Assembly (NCBI RefSeq): GCF_902859915.1
Contig: NZ_CADIKK010000030.1
Location: 36,748-100,747, forward strand
Source: Paraburkholderia ultramafica
GTDB taxonomy: Bacteria; Pseudomonadota; Gammaproteobacteria; Burkholderiales; Burkholderiaceae
Length of the DNA: 64,000 nt
Direction: 5' to 3'
The translations under genes were made by a program, and so were the position numbers. Below, piece after piece: positions 26,572 through 36,455 of the stretch (the first letter of the stretch is position 1; each line of letters begins with the position of its first letter). The notes below the pieces were generated by a model, which ran no database searches, had not been told where the DNA came from, and worked only from the letters and a program-made list of their open reading frames with translations.

Positions 26572-26831
26572 ACGCAATTTCGTGCATGCATTCAGCAACT
26601 CACCGCCTCACCGCCGTCTCACGCCGCGCACAGCGTCGAGCGCTTCGGGACAGATGCCGGCATCGTTGTCGGACGCGAAATGCTGCATGGGTGGCGGCGC
26701 GCCCGGCGACAGGCGCGCGGTAATGACGGAAAGCGGTCATTTTAGTGCGCCTGCGGGTTATTTGTTTTCTGGTTGCGCGGGTTGGCAGCGACGGGCTCCT
26801 CAACAGGCCGTTAGTTGCAATCGCGCGACCG

Positions 26832-28163
26832 TTAGTTGCAACCGCAATCGGGCATGCGGCTACGGCGATGGCCCCGGCCACGCGGCAGACGCGCCACCGC
26901 GATCAGACCCGCCGCGCCAAGCAGCAGCGCGCCCGCTGCGAGCCACAATGCCGGCGAGAATGATCCGGTGTGCTCGGCGATCGGCGCGGCGACCAACGGA
27001 CCGACGATCTGGCCGACGCCATAGGCCGCGGTCGCATAGCCCATCAGACCAGCCGCTTCGTCTCCGTGCAGACGCCGCGCCTCGCGCATCGCAAACAGCG
27101 TGATTGCGGTGAACGGCAGCCCGATCAGGATGCTGCCGAGCGAGAAGCCGCCCGCCGTCGGCCAGACGATCCCGAGCGCGATGCCGCAGGCTTGCAGCGC
27201 ATAGCAGCCGGCGAGCAGCGTGCGGTTATCCCAATGCCCCGGCAAACGCGCCGCCAGCAGCGCGCCGACGATCAGCGCCGCGCCGAACATCGGCCAGAAC
27301 AGGTCGGGCCACGACGAGCCCGGCAGCGCATGGCGCGCGATGACGGGCAGGAAAGTCGCGGTGATGATGTACCCGAAGCCGGGAACGCCGTAGAGCAGGA
27401 TCAGGCAGAGGGCGTCGGCGCGGTGAGGGGTGGGGGTCGAGTCAGGGTGGCTCATGGCGGGATGGCGAGCGGCGGATTGGCTAACGGCTCGTTCGCTGGC
27501 GGCGGGTTCGCTGGTGGTGCGCTCACTGGCGGCAGGTTGCCGTGGTTGGTCCGCGTCAGCCGCGTCACCGAACACCGGCCAAACCACAACCGACAGAACC
27601 GCACCAATCAACCCGAAGCCGATCCACCCCACCGTCGCGCCATAGCCACCCGCGACGCTCACCAGCAACCCCGTCCCGACGATCCCCACCCCCGGTCCGG
27701 TATAAATCACCCCGCTCCACCCATGCGCGCCGAGTTCGGCGAGCCGCCGCAAACCCCACTGCGACGCGAACACGAAAGTCCACGCGCTAACCGCGCCGGC
27801 GATGAAACGCACCGCCGCCCACACCCAGAACTGGCTCGTGACGCCCATCGCCAGCGTCAGCAGAACCGTCACGACGAGCCCGCCACGCACCATGCGCGCC
27901 GGCTCGACCCGCAACGCGGCGCAACTGACCGCGCCGACAAAGTAACCCGCGTAATTGAACGACGCCAGCCAGCCGCCATGCTGGATGTCGAACTGCGGCT
28001 GGCCGAGCGCGCTGCCGTGCAGCATCAACGGCAGCAGCGGCGTGAAGGCGAAACGCCCGATGCCGAGGGTAACGGCCAGCGTCACCATGCAGGCAAGCGC
28101 CGCGCGGCGGGCCGCATGGGGTTCGGAGAAGCGATCGTACGTGCGGGAGGCGAGGTCGTTCAT
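26832..28163 (-). CDS. MFS transporter of the YbfB/YjiJ type
   Basis: 443-residue major facilitator with about twelve membrane segments. The opening TLGIGRFAFTPLLPLM is characteristic of the YbfB/YjiJ group, whose substrates are poorly known. The cytoplasmic loop between the two halves is enlarged by a Ser/Glu/Ala low-complexity stretch (PAASERTTSEPAASERA). ATG 28163 is chosen over an upstream in-frame ATG at 28202 because it gives the normal start just before the first helix. It is divergent from a LysR regulator with 134 bp between, suggesting regulation by it. Confidence 0.9.
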   Translation of the reverse strand: MNDLASRTYDRFSEPHAARRAALACMVTLAVTLGIGRFAFTPLLPLMLHGSALGQPQFDIQHGGWLASFNYAGYFVGAVSCAALRVEPARMVRGGLVVTVLLTLAMGVTSQFWVWAAVRFIAGAVSAWTFVFASQWGLRRLAELGAHGWSGVIYTGPGVGIVGTGLLVSVAGGYGATVGWIGFGLIGAVLSVVVWPVFGDAADADQPRQPAASERTTSEPAASERAVSQSAARHPAMSHPDSTPTPHRADALCLILLYGVPGFGYIITATFLPVIARHALPGSSWPDLFWPMFGAALIVGALLAARLPGHWDNRTLLAGCYALQACGIALGIVWPTAGGFSLGSILIGLPFTAITLFAMREARRLHGDEAAGLMGYATAAYGVGQIVGPLVAAPIAEHTGSFSPALWLAAGALLLGAAGLIAVARLPRGRGHRRSRMPDCGCN

Positions 28164-28297
28164 GATCGGACGATAAAGGGCAGCGGGGCGGCGGGCCGGC
28201 ACGTCGGCCGGTTTGGGTTCGTTGAATCGATCTTAGCTTGACCTTTTGATCACGAAAAATGAATAATTCGGATATCACTCATCGCTCGGAGAGAATC

Positions 28298-29230
28298 ATG
28301 GATCTGGCCGCCTTGACCATTTTTCGCGCGGTCGTGCGGGAAAACGGCGTGACGCGCGCCGCTGCCAAGCTCAATCGCGTGCAATCGAACGTCACGACGC
28401 GTATCAAGCAGCTTGAGGAGCAACTCGGCACCGACCTGTTCATCCGCGACGGCCGCCGCCTCGTATTGACGCCGGCCGGCGAGACGCTGCTGCCCTACGC
28501 CGAACGCCTGCTCGCGCTCGCCGACGAGGCGCGTCATGCGGTGCGCGAGGATCGTCCGAGCGGACGCCTGCGTTTGGGCACGATGGAAAGCGTCGCGGCG
28601 ACGCGCCTGCCTGGCTTGCTCGCGCAATATCACCAGCAGTGGCCCGACGTCGCGCTGGAGCTGGAGACCGGCACGACCGGCAAGCTGATCGAGCGGGTGC
28701 GCGAATTCGAAGTGGATGCGGCGTTGGTGGCGACGCCGCTGGACCCGGCTTCGCTCGGGGACATCTTCGAGACGGTGCCGGTGTTCAAGGAAGAGCTGGT
28801 GATGCTCACGCCGCGCGGGCATCGGCCGATTCACAAAGTGCGCGACGTTGCGCTGTCGACGCTGATCGCGTTCGAGCGTGGCTGTGCGTACCGGGCTTAT
28901 ATCGAGAAGTGGTATCTGGAGCACGGCGTGAGGCCGGCGCGAGTGCTGGAGCTCGGCTCCTATCACGCGATCGTCGCGTGTGTGGCCGCCGGTGCGGGCG
29001 TGGCGGTGGCGCCGCGCTCAGTGCTGGATCTGCAAGCCGATGCCAGCAATATCGCGGTTCATGAACTGCCCGATATCGGGCTGATCGAGACGCTGCTGGT
29101 GTGGCGGCGCGGGCATTTTTCGTCCGCGCTCAATGCGCTGCGGCGCACGCTGATGGCCCCGGAGGATGCGGTGGATTTGCTGCCCGCGACGGCCGTTGCG
29201 GCTGCGGATGTGCACGCGGCACGCCAATGA
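28298..29230 (+). CDS. LysR-family transcriptional regulator
   Basis: 310-residue LTTR. N-terminal winged HTH (MDLAALTIFRAVVRENGVTR, then KLNRVQSNVTTRIKQLEEQL) and C-terminal effector domain (from RLRLGTMESVAATRLPGLL). ATG 28298 has GGAGAG upstream and gives the standard LysR N-terminus; an ATG at 28259 would add 13 residues. The adjacent divergent MFS gene is the likely target. Confidence 0.92.
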   Translation: MDLAALTIFRAVVRENGVTRAAAKLNRVQSNVTTRIKQLEEQLGTDLFIRDGRRLVLTPAGETLLPYAERLLALADEARHAVREDRPSGRLRLGTMESVAATRLPGLLAQYHQQWPDVALELETGTTGKLIERVREFEVDAALVATPLDPASLGDIFETVPVFKEELVMLTPRGHRPIHKVRDVALSTLIAFERGCAYRAYIEKWYLEHGVRPARVLELGSYHAIVACVAAGAGVAVAPRSVLDLQADASNIAVHELPDIGLIETLLVWRRGHFSSALNALRRTLMAPEDAVDLLPATAVAAADVHAARQ

Positions 29231-29276
29231 CTCCCGGCGCTCCGCGTGGCCCATTCGCGGCCTGATCAGACCCGCA

Positions 29277-31901
29277 TCAAAGCTGGCCTTCGACCCAGGC
29301 CTTGACGCCAGCCAGTGCAGCGGGCAGGTTCGCCGGCTCGGTGCCGCCCGCCTGCGCCATGTCCGGCCGGCCGCCGCCCTTGCCGCCGACTTGCTGAGCC
29401 ACGAAGTTGACCAGCTCACCCGCCTTGACCTTCTTGCTTGCGTCAGCCGTCACGCCGGCGATCAGGCTCACCTTGCCGCCTTCGACCGAAGCCAGCACGA
29501 TCGCCGCGCTCTTCAGCTTGTCCTTCAGCTTGTCGACCGTCTCGCGCAGCGTCTTGACGTCCGCGCCGTCGAGCGTGGCCGCCAGCACATGCACGCCGGC
29601 GACTTCAATTGCCTGAGCGGCCAGTTCGTCGCCCTGGCTCGAAGCCATCTTCGACTTCAACGCGCTCAGTTCCTTCTCCAGTGACTTCACCTGATCCTGC
29701 ACCTGGCTGATCCGCTGCGTCAGTTCCGACGGCTGCGCCTTCAACACCGCCGCGGCCGCATTGATGCGCGCGTCGAGATCCTGCACAAAGCGCACGGCGT
29801 TGTCGCCCGTGATCGCTTCCACGCGACGAATGCCCGCCGCCACGCCGCCTTCCATCACGATCTTGAAGAAGCCGATGTCGCCGGTGCGATGCACGTGCGT
29901 GCCGCCGCACAATTCACGCGAGAAACCCAAGTCGAGCACGCGCACTTCGTCGCCGTACTTTTCTCCGAACAGCGCCATCGCGCCGCCCTTCACCGCTTCG
30001 TCGAACGGCATCACGCGCACGATGCCCGGCGCGTTCGCCAGCACTTCGGCGTTGACGATTTCTTCGACGCGGCGGATCTGCTCGTCCGTCATCGGCGCGT
30101 TGTGCGCGAAGTCGAAACGGGTCTTGTCCGCGTCGACCAGCGAACCCTTCTGCTGCACGTGCGAACCGAGCACTTCGCGCAGCGCCTTGTGCATCAGGTG
30201 CGTGGCCGAGTGATTGCGTTGCGTGCGAGCGCGGCGCACCGCGTCGATTTCCGCCTTGACGACCTCGCCCACCTTCAGCGTGCCCTGCTCGATCGTGCCG
30301 TGATGACCGACCACGTCGGCCTGCACCTTCAGCGTGTCGGTCACCGCGAAGCGCACGCTCGCGTTCGCCAGCACGCCCTGGTCGCCGACCTGGCCACCCG
30401 ATTCCGCATAGAACGGTGTGTGGTCCAGCACGACGACTGCCTGCTGGCCGTGGGCCGCTTGCTGCACCGATGCGCCGTCCACATACAGCGCGACCACCTT
30501 CGCGTCGTCGAAGACGATTTCTTCGTAGCCGTGGAACGTGGTCTTCGCACCCGAGTATTCGAGGCCTTGCGCCATCTTGAACTTGCCCGCCGCGCGCGCC
30601 TGTTCGCGCTGACGCGCCATCGCTTCGTCGAAGGCGGCTTCGTCGACCGTCACTTCGCGCTCGCGGCACACGTCCGCGGTCAGATCCAGCGGAAAGCCGT
30701 AGGTGTCGTGCAGCTTGAACGCGAGTTCGCCGTCGAGCGTCTTGCCGCCCTTCGCTTCGAGGTCGGCCAGCGCGGCTTCGAGAATCGACATGCCGTGCTC
30801 GATGGTCTCGAAGAAGCGCTCTTCTTCCTGACGCAGCACGTCGGTGACGCGTTGCTCCGCTTCCTTCAGCTCCGGGTACGCGCCGCCCATCTGCGCGACG
30901 AGGTCCGCCACCATGCGATGGAAGAACGAACCCTTCTTGCCCAGCTTGTAGCCATGGCGGATCGCGCGGCGCACGATCCGGCGCAGCACGTAGCCGCGGC
31001 CTTCGTTGCCCGGGATCACGCCGTCGACGATCAGGAACGAGCACGCGCGGATGTGATCGGCGATCACCTTCAGCGAGTTGTTGGTCAGATCGCTCACGCC
31101 GGTTTCGCGCCCCGCGGCCTGGATGAGCGCCTGGAACAGGTCGATCTCATAGTTGCTGTGCACGTGCTGCAGCACCGCGGCGATACGCTCCAGCCCCATG
31201 CCAGTGTCGACGCACTGCTTGGGCAGCGGCGTCATGTTGCCCTGGGCGTCGCGGTTGAACTGCATGAACACGAGATTCCAGATCTCGATGTAGCGATCGC
31301 CGTCTTCCTCAGGCGATCCCGGCGGGCCACCCCACACTTCCGGGCCGTGGTCGTAGAAAATTTCCGAGCACGGACCGCACGGGCCGGTGTCGGCCATCTG
31401 CCAGAAGTTGTCCGACGCGTAGCGCGCGCCCTTGTTGTCGCCGATGCGGATGATGCGCTCGACCGGCACGCCCACTTCTTTCGCCCAGATGTCGTGCGCT
31501 TCGTCGTCTTCGTGATAGACGGTGACCCAGAGCTTGTCTTTCGGCAACTGGTACACGCCGGTCAGCAATTCCCACGCGTAGTGGATCGCGTCGCGCTTGA
31601 AGTAGTCGCCGAACGAGAAGTTGCCCAGCATTTCGAAGAACGTGTGGTGACGCGCGGTGTAGCCGACGTTTTCCAGATCGTTGTGCTTGCCGCCGGCGCG
31701 CACGCTGCGCTGCGCGGTGGTGGCACGCGAATACGGACGCGATTCCGCGCCGAGGAACACATCTTTGAACTGCACCATTCCCGAATTGGTGAAGAGCAGT
31801 GTCGGGTCGTTGCCGGGCACGAGGCTCGACGAGCGAACGATCGTATGGCCCTTCGATTCGAAGAATTTGAGGAATTTCTCGCGGATTTCGGCGGCTTTCA
31901 T
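29277..31901 (-). CDS. alaS: Alanyl-tRNA synthetase
   Basis: 874-residue class II synthetase with the standard AlaRS opening (KAAEIREKFLKFFESKGH), the aminoacylation core (motif 2 region FEMLGNFSFGDYFK), the editing domain zinc motifs HSATHLMHKAL and CGGTHVHRTGDIG, and the C-terminal oligomerisation/C-Ala domain with a coiled coil (QVQDQVKSLEKELSALKSKM). The gene is convergent with the LysR gene, 46 bp apart. Confidence 0.97.
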   Translation of the reverse strand: MKAAEIREKFLKFFESKGHTIVRSSSLVPGNDPTLLFTNSGMVQFKDVFLGAESRPYSRATTAQRSVRAGGKHNDLENVGYTARHHTFFEMLGNFSFGDYFKRDAIHYAWELLTGVYQLPKDKLWVTVYHEDDEAHDIWAKEVGVPVERIIRIGDNKGARYASDNFWQMADTGPCGPCSEIFYDHGPEVWGGPPGSPEEDGDRYIEIWNLVFMQFNRDAQGNMTPLPKQCVDTGMGLERIAAVLQHVHSNYEIDLFQALIQAAGRETGVSDLTNNSLKVIADHIRACSFLIVDGVIPGNEGRGYVLRRIVRRAIRHGYKLGKKGSFFHRMVADLVAQMGGAYPELKEAEQRVTDVLRQEEERFFETIEHGMSILEAALADLEAKGGKTLDGELAFKLHDTYGFPLDLTADVCREREVTVDEAAFDEAMARQREQARAAGKFKMAQGLEYSGAKTTFHGYEEIVFDDAKVVALYVDGASVQQAAHGQQAVVVLDHTPFYAESGGQVGDQGVLANASVRFAVTDTLKVQADVVGHHGTIEQGTLKVGEVVKAEIDAVRRARTQRNHSATHLMHKALREVLGSHVQQKGSLVDADKTRFDFAHNAPMTDEQIRRVEEIVNAEVLANAPGIVRVMPFDEAVKGGAMALFGEKYGDEVRVLDLGFSRELCGGTHVHRTGDIGFFKIVMEGGVAAGIRRVEAITGDNAVRFVQDLDARINAAAAVLKAQPSELTQRISQVQDQVKSLEKELSALKSKMASSQGDELAAQAIEVAGVHVLAATLDGADVKTLRETVDKLKDKLKSAAIVLASVEGGKVSLIAGVTADASKKVKAGELVNFVAQQVGGKGGGRPDMAQAGGTEPANLPAALAGVKAWVEGQL

Positions 31902-31976
31902 AGCGTGCGGGGGACGGTCCTGGCTGTTACCGGCGGCATCGTGGGATGCGCCAACTGTTTGTTTCTTAAACGACTG

Positions 31977-31982
31977 ATTATA
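31977..31982 (-). promoter_or_regulatory. Candidate -10 for alaS
   Basis: A perfect TATAAT on the minus strand about 76 bp before the alaS ATG. I find no convincing -35 at the usual distance. Confidence 0.4.
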
Positions 31983-32185
31983 CGGGATCGGCGCCCGTGC
32001 GCGGCAGCGCGCCCAGCGCGGTTGGCCGTTTGGCCAGGTTTGGCCGGGTAGCGCGCAATATTGAGATGCACGCGAGTTGTCCTATGACGTTCGACTGACT
32101 GCGCCGCCATGCGGGAATCGCTTAAGATTGCCCCCATCCGCGGCGCCTTGCGCGCCGCCTGGCTACCTAGGAGACATTGATCAAT

Positions 32186-33406
32186 ATGGGCGCTCTCAGT
32201 CATATCCGCGTGCTGGATCTCACACGCGTGCTCGCCGGTCCCTGGTGCACGCAAACGCTCGCCGATTTCGGCGCCGACGTCATCAAGATCGAACGTCCCG
32301 AGGTCGGCGACGATACCCGCCACTGGGGGCCTCCGTACCTCAAAACGCCCGCAGGCGCCGACACCCGCGAGGCCGCGTACTACCTCGCGGCGAACCGCAA
32401 CAAGCGCTCGGTCACGGTCGATATCGCGTCGCCCGAAGGCCAGCGGATCATCCGCGAACTGGCCGCGCAAAGCGACGTGGTGCTGGAGAACTACAAGGTC
32501 GGCCAGTTGCAGAAGTACGGGCTCGACTACGCGTCGCTCAAGGAAGTGAAGCCCGATCTGATCTACTGCTCGGTGACCGGCTTCGGACAGACCGGGCCGT
32601 ATGCGCAACGCGCTGGCTACGACTTCATCGTGCAAGGGATCGGCGGCTTCATGAGCATTACCGGCGAGCGCGACGGCCAGCCGGGCGGCGGCCCGCAAAA
32701 GGCCGGCGTGGCGATCGCCGACCTGATGACCGGCATGTATTCGACCATTGCCGTGCTCACCGCGCTCACGCACCGCGACCGGACCGGCGAAGGGCAATAC
32801 ATCGACATGGCGCTGCTCGACGTGCAGGTGGCGATGCTCGCCAACATGAATTCGAACTATCTGGCGAGCGGCCAGCCGCCGATGCGCTGGGGCAACGCGC
32901 ACCCGAACATCGTGCCCTACCAGACCTTCCAGACCAGCGACGGCTGGATCATCGTCGCGGTCGGCAACGACGGGCAGTTCCGCAAGTTCGTCGAAGCGGG
33001 CGGGCGGCCGGAGCTCGCCGACGACGAGCGTTTCGCGACCAACCCGGCGCGCGTGCGTCACCGCGACATCCTCGTGCCGATCCTCGCCGACATGGTTCGC
33101 CTGCAAGGCAAGCAACAATGGATCGCCGCGCTCGAAGCGACGGGCGTGCCGTGCGGGCCGATCAACGATCTCGGCGAAGTGTTCGAGAACGAGCAGGTGG
33201 TGGCGCGCGGCATGCAGGTCGATCTGCCGCATCCGTCGGGCGGCACGGTCAAGCTGGTGCGCAATCCGATCAACATGAGCGGCACGCCGCCCGAAGCGCT
33301 GGCTCACCCGCCTACGCTAGGCGAGCACACCGAGAGCATTTTGCGCGACGTGCTGGGTTATGACGAAGCGAGGGTTGCGGCGTTGCGGGCGAAGTTGGTG
33401 ATTTGA
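32186..33406 (+). CDS. CaiB/BaiF-family (family III) CoA-transferase
   Basis: 406-residue acyl-CoA:carboxylate CoA-transferase. Family signatures: LDLTRVLAGPWCTQTLADFGADVIKIE near the N-terminus (split by family as LAGP and GADVIK(V/I)E), NRNKRSVTVDI, and the catalytic-Asp region with GLDYASLKEVKPDLIYCSVTGFG. The substrate is unknown; no CoA pathway gene is adjacent. ATG 32186 is preferred; TTG 32177 would add three residues. An AGGAG lies at about 32169-32173, rather far for the ATG. Confidence 0.9.
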   Translation: MGALSHIRVLDLTRVLAGPWCTQTLADFGADVIKIERPEVGDDTRHWGPPYLKTPAGADTREAAYYLAANRNKRSVTVDIASPEGQRIIRELAAQSDVVLENYKVGQLQKYGLDYASLKEVKPDLIYCSVTGFGQTGPYAQRAGYDFIVQGIGGFMSITGERDGQPGGGPQKAGVAIADLMTGMYSTIAVLTALTHRDRTGEGQYIDMALLDVQVAMLANMNSNYLASGQPPMRWGNAHPNIVPYQTFQTSDGWIIVAVGNDGQFRKFVEAGGRPELADDERFATNPARVRHRDILVPILADMVRLQGKQQWIAALEATGVPCGPINDLGEVFENEQVVARGMQVDLPHPSGGTVKLVRNPINMSGTPPEALAHPPTLGEHTESILRDVLGYDEARVAALRAKLVI

Positions 33407-33529
33407 GGGGGCGCGACGGGGGATTTGTGGCGGCAACGCCGCCATGTTGTGATGGCGAAGCTGCTGCGTCGTCGCATCACATGCGGCGATCCCGCGACCG
33501 CCCCAGCCCGACTCGCGGCGCACCCGGCC

Positions 33530-33571
33530 GCGTCAACGCAAATGCGTCAACGCGAATGCGTCAACGCAAAT
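33530..33571. repeat. 14-bp tandem repeat, 3 units
   Basis: GCGTCAACGCAAAT at 33530, one-base variant at 33544, and again at 33558. The array ends exactly at the stop codon of the minus-strand hydrolase gene (33572). Confidence 0.88.
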
Positions 33572-34132
33572 TCAACCCCGCGCGCCCAACGAGGCCAGCC
33601 AGGACCGCCCTTCGTCCCAATCGCCGAGACCGCTATCCGCGTTGATATGGCCGCGTGCGCCGATATCCATCCAGCGGCTGCCCCACGCGTTTGCACAGGT
33701 CTGTGAAAACGGCACGCCGCCATAGGGATCGTCGCTGCTCGCCACGACCATGGTCGCAAACGGCAAACGCGTGAGCGGCACCGGCGCGAAGCCGCTGGCG
33801 TCCTGCGGAAAATGAGCCTCGGAGGGATCGGGCACGGCGACCAGCAACGCGCCCGCGACCTTCGCGAGCTGCGCCGCGCTCGCGTATTGCGACGCCCAGA
33901 AAGCGGTCGTCAGGCAACCGAGACTATGGGCGGCGAACACCACCGGCGCATCGGCGGCGGCCACCGCGGCGTCGAGCGTGCGGCACCAGGCGTCGCGCAC
34001 GGGATGGTCCCAGTCCGGCATCGGCACACGCGTGCACGCCGGATCGAGCGCCTCCCAGCGTGTTTGCCAGTGGCCGGCGCCGGAACCCAGGTAGCCCGGC
34101 AGCACGAGTGTGTTCAGTTTTTGTCCGCTCAT
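33572..34132 (-). CDS. RBBP9/YdeN-family alpha/beta hydrolase
   Basis: 186-residue small serine hydrolase. Nucleophile elbow AHSLG, acid in SSDDPYGG, and catalytic His in ARGHINADSGLGDW, all in the order expected for the RBBP9/YdeN family. The opening LVLPGYLGSGAGHWQTRWE is also typical. The substrate is unknown. It is convergent with the CoA-transferase gene with a short tandem repeat between. Confidence 0.9.
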   Translation of the reverse strand: MSGQKLNTLVLPGYLGSGAGHWQTRWEALDPACTRVPMPDWDHPVRDAWCRTLDAAVAAADAPVVFAAHSLGCLTTAFWASQYASAAQLAKVAGALLVAVPDPSEAHFPQDASGFAPVPLTRLPFATMVVASSDDPYGGVPFSQTCANAWGSRWMDIGARGHINADSGLGDWDEGRSWLASLGARG

Positions 34133-34590
34133 CGCGTTCCCCGTTCGTAGTTAGTTTTTTGACGTTCGCGTACAGCCATTTGCTTACCGCTGTTCACTCG
34201 TCACTGTTCGCGTCTTGCAACCCGCATCTTGCGGTTCGCCTCTCGCAGCGTTTCTTGCAATCCACAATCGAAGCCCATCTTCGCAGAGTTTATTGTCGAC
34301 GCTCCGCCGCCCCCGACCTTACCGCATCACACGCCCCACGCCCACACCCCGCGGATCCGCCGCCGGCTCGGGCGTCGTGCCCTCGATGCGGATCATCTGC
34401 ACGTCGCCGTTGACGGACTGCTCCTCCAACGCACCTCCTGTTACAGCGCCGACCCGGCCTCCGATTCCGCATCAGAACCGCTCAAACGTTGGCTGCGCGC
34501 CGCACTCGCCTGCCGTCGGCGGAGTCGTCAGGTAGAATTGCCGGATAAGTGGCCGCATTGCGCGTCCCCGACAGACTTTCACCTTCTCGC
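34133..34590. other. 458-bp gap upstream of glnS
   Basis: No supported gene. A TAGAAT at 34533-34538 is a possible -10 for glnS but has no clear -35. Confidence 0.5.
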
Positions 34591-36300
34591 ATGAATACCG
34601 AACGCATCGACGCGCCAGCGGCATCCAATTTCATCCGCAACATCATCGACGACGACAACCGCACCGGCAAGTGGGGCCAGCGCGTCGAAACGCGCTTTCC
34701 GCCCGAGCCGAACGGCTATCTGCATATCGGTCACGCGAAGAGCATCTGCCTGAACTTCGGCGTCGCGCGCAGCTACGGCGGCGTGTGCCATCTGCGCTTC
34801 GACGACACCAATCCGGAAAAGGAAAGCGTCGAATACGTCGACTCGATTATCGACTCGGTGCGCTGGCTCGGCTTCGAATGGGAAAAAGACGGCAAGGAGC
34901 AGCTCTATTACGCGAGCGACTACTACGACAAGCTGTACGAATTCGCCGAACTGCTGATCGAGCGCGGCAAGGCGTACGTGGACAGTCAGTCGGCCGAAGA
35001 AATGCGCGCGAACCGCGGCTCGGCCACCGAAGTCGGTACGCCGTCGCGCTTCCGCGAGCGTTCGGTGCAGGAGAACCTCGACCTGTTCCGCCGCATGAAA
35101 GCCGGCGAGTTCAAGGAAGGCGAACACGTGCTGCGCGCGAAGATCGACATGTCGTCGCCGAACTTCAACATGCGCGACCCGGTGATCTACCGGATCCGTT
35201 TCGCTCATCACTACCGTACCGGCGACACATGGTGCGTGTACCCGATGTACGACTACACGCACTGCATCTCGGACGCGCTGGAAAACATCACGCATTCGCT
35301 GTGCACGCTCGAGTTCGAAGACCATCGTCCGCTGTACGACTGGATTCTGAACGAGCTTGCTGAAGCCGGCATCTTCACGCGCCCGCTGCCGCAACAAATC
35401 GAGTTCTCGCGCCTGAACCTGACCTACGCGATCACCAGCAAGCGCAAGCTGCTACAACTTGTGAACGAAGGCCACGTGGACGGCTGGGACGACCCGCGTT
35501 TGCCGACCATCGTCGGCGTGCGCCGGCGCGGCTTCACGCCCGAGGCGATCCAGTTGTTCTGCGAGCGCATCGGCGTGACCAAGGTCGATTCGTGGATCGA
35601 CATGAGCGTGTTCGAAGGCGCGCTGCGCGACGATCTCGACGACAAGGCGCCGCGCACGGCCGCCGTGCTCGACCCGCTCAAGCTGATCATCGACAACTTC
35701 CCGGAAGGCCTCAGCGAACCGTGCAGCGCACCGGTGCATCCGCATCATCCGGAACAGGGTGTGCGGGAGTTTCCGATTTCGCGCGAACTGTGGATCGAGC
35801 GCGAGGACTACAACGAAGCGCCGCCAAAGGGCTACTTCCGCCTGTTCCCGGGCAACAAGGTGCGCCTGCGCTACGGCTACGTGATCGAATGCACGGGCGC
35901 GGACAAGGACGAGAACGGCAACGTCGTCGCGGTCCATTGCAACTACTTCCCGGACAGCAGATCGGGCACCGAAGGCGCGAACACCTACAAGGTCAAGGGC
36001 AACATTCACTGGGTCAGCGCGGCTGCCGCCTGTCCGGCCGAAGTGCGCATCTACGACCGGCTGTTCAAGGAGCCGCAACCGGACGCCGGCGGCCGCGACT
36101 TCCTCGAAGCGCTGAATCCGGATTCGAAGCGCGTGGTCAACGCCTACCTCGAACCGGGTGCGCGCGACGCGCTGCCGGAACAGCGCTATCAGTTCGAGCG
36201 CCACGGCTATTTCGTCGCCGACCGGGTCGATTCGAAGCCGGGCAAGCCCGTGTTCAATCGCATCGTCAGCCTGCGCGACAGTTGGGGCAAGCCGGCATAA
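34591..36300 (+). CDS. glnS: Glutaminyl-tRNA synthetase
   Basis: 569-residue class I GlnRS that charges tRNA-Gln directly. HIGH is at residues 45-48 (PNGYLHIGHAKS). The KMSKS-equivalent is ITSKRKLLQ, and the DDTNPEKE motif that separates GlnRS/GluRS-type enzymes is present. The C-terminal beta-barrel anticodon-binding domains are full length. ATG 34591 gives the normal N-terminus. A strong terminator follows at 36355. Confidence 0.97.
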   Translation: MNTERIDAPAASNFIRNIIDDDNRTGKWGQRVETRFPPEPNGYLHIGHAKSICLNFGVARSYGGVCHLRFDDTNPEKESVEYVDSIIDSVRWLGFEWEKDGKEQLYYASDYYDKLYEFAELLIERGKAYVDSQSAEEMRANRGSATEVGTPSRFRERSVQENLDLFRRMKAGEFKEGEHVLRAKIDMSSPNFNMRDPVIYRIRFAHHYRTGDTWCVYPMYDYTHCISDALENITHSLCTLEFEDHRPLYDWILNELAEAGIFTRPLPQQIEFSRLNLTYAITSKRKLLQLVNEGHVDGWDDPRLPTIVGVRRRGFTPEAIQLFCERIGVTKVDSWIDMSVFEGALRDDLDDKAPRTAAVLDPLKLIIDNFPEGLSEPCSAPVHPHHPEQGVREFPISRELWIEREDYNEAPPKGYFRLFPGNKVRLRYGYVIECTGADKDENGNVVAVHCNYFPDSRSGTEGANTYKVKGNIHWVSAAAACPAEVRIYDRLFKEPQPDAGGRDFLEALNPDSKRVVNAYLEPGARDALPEQRYQFERHGYFVADRVDSKPGKPVFNRIVSLRDSWGKPA

Positions 36301-36322
36301 GCTGGAGCGGCTGCCGTTTGTA

Positions 36323-36350
36323 GCGCATCCGAAGTTGCGCATCCGAAGTT
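36323..36350. repeat. 14-bp direct repeat, two adjacent copies
   Basis: GCGCATCCGAAGTT occurs at 36323-36336 and again at 36337-36350, immediately before the glnS terminator. Confidence 0.8.
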
Positions 36351-36354
36351 GAAT

Positions 36355-36391
36355 ACGGCGTGCATCTCGCTCACGAGATGCACGCCGTTTC
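36355..36391 (+). terminator. Intrinsic terminator of glnS
   Basis: A perfect 15-bp stem (36355-36369 with 36374-36388), a CTCA loop and a short T-run continuing to 36390. Confidence 0.85.
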
Positions 36392-36455
36392 GTTGCATGA
36401 TGTTTCATCGACAGTCACTGCGCGCTCAGGTGAACGCGCCGGTCCGGGAGGCCCG

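Noticed and set aside
29889..32051. 720-codon plus-strand frame opposite alaS
   Set aside because: It is the complement of conserved AlaRS codons, with Arg/His/Val-rich composition only.
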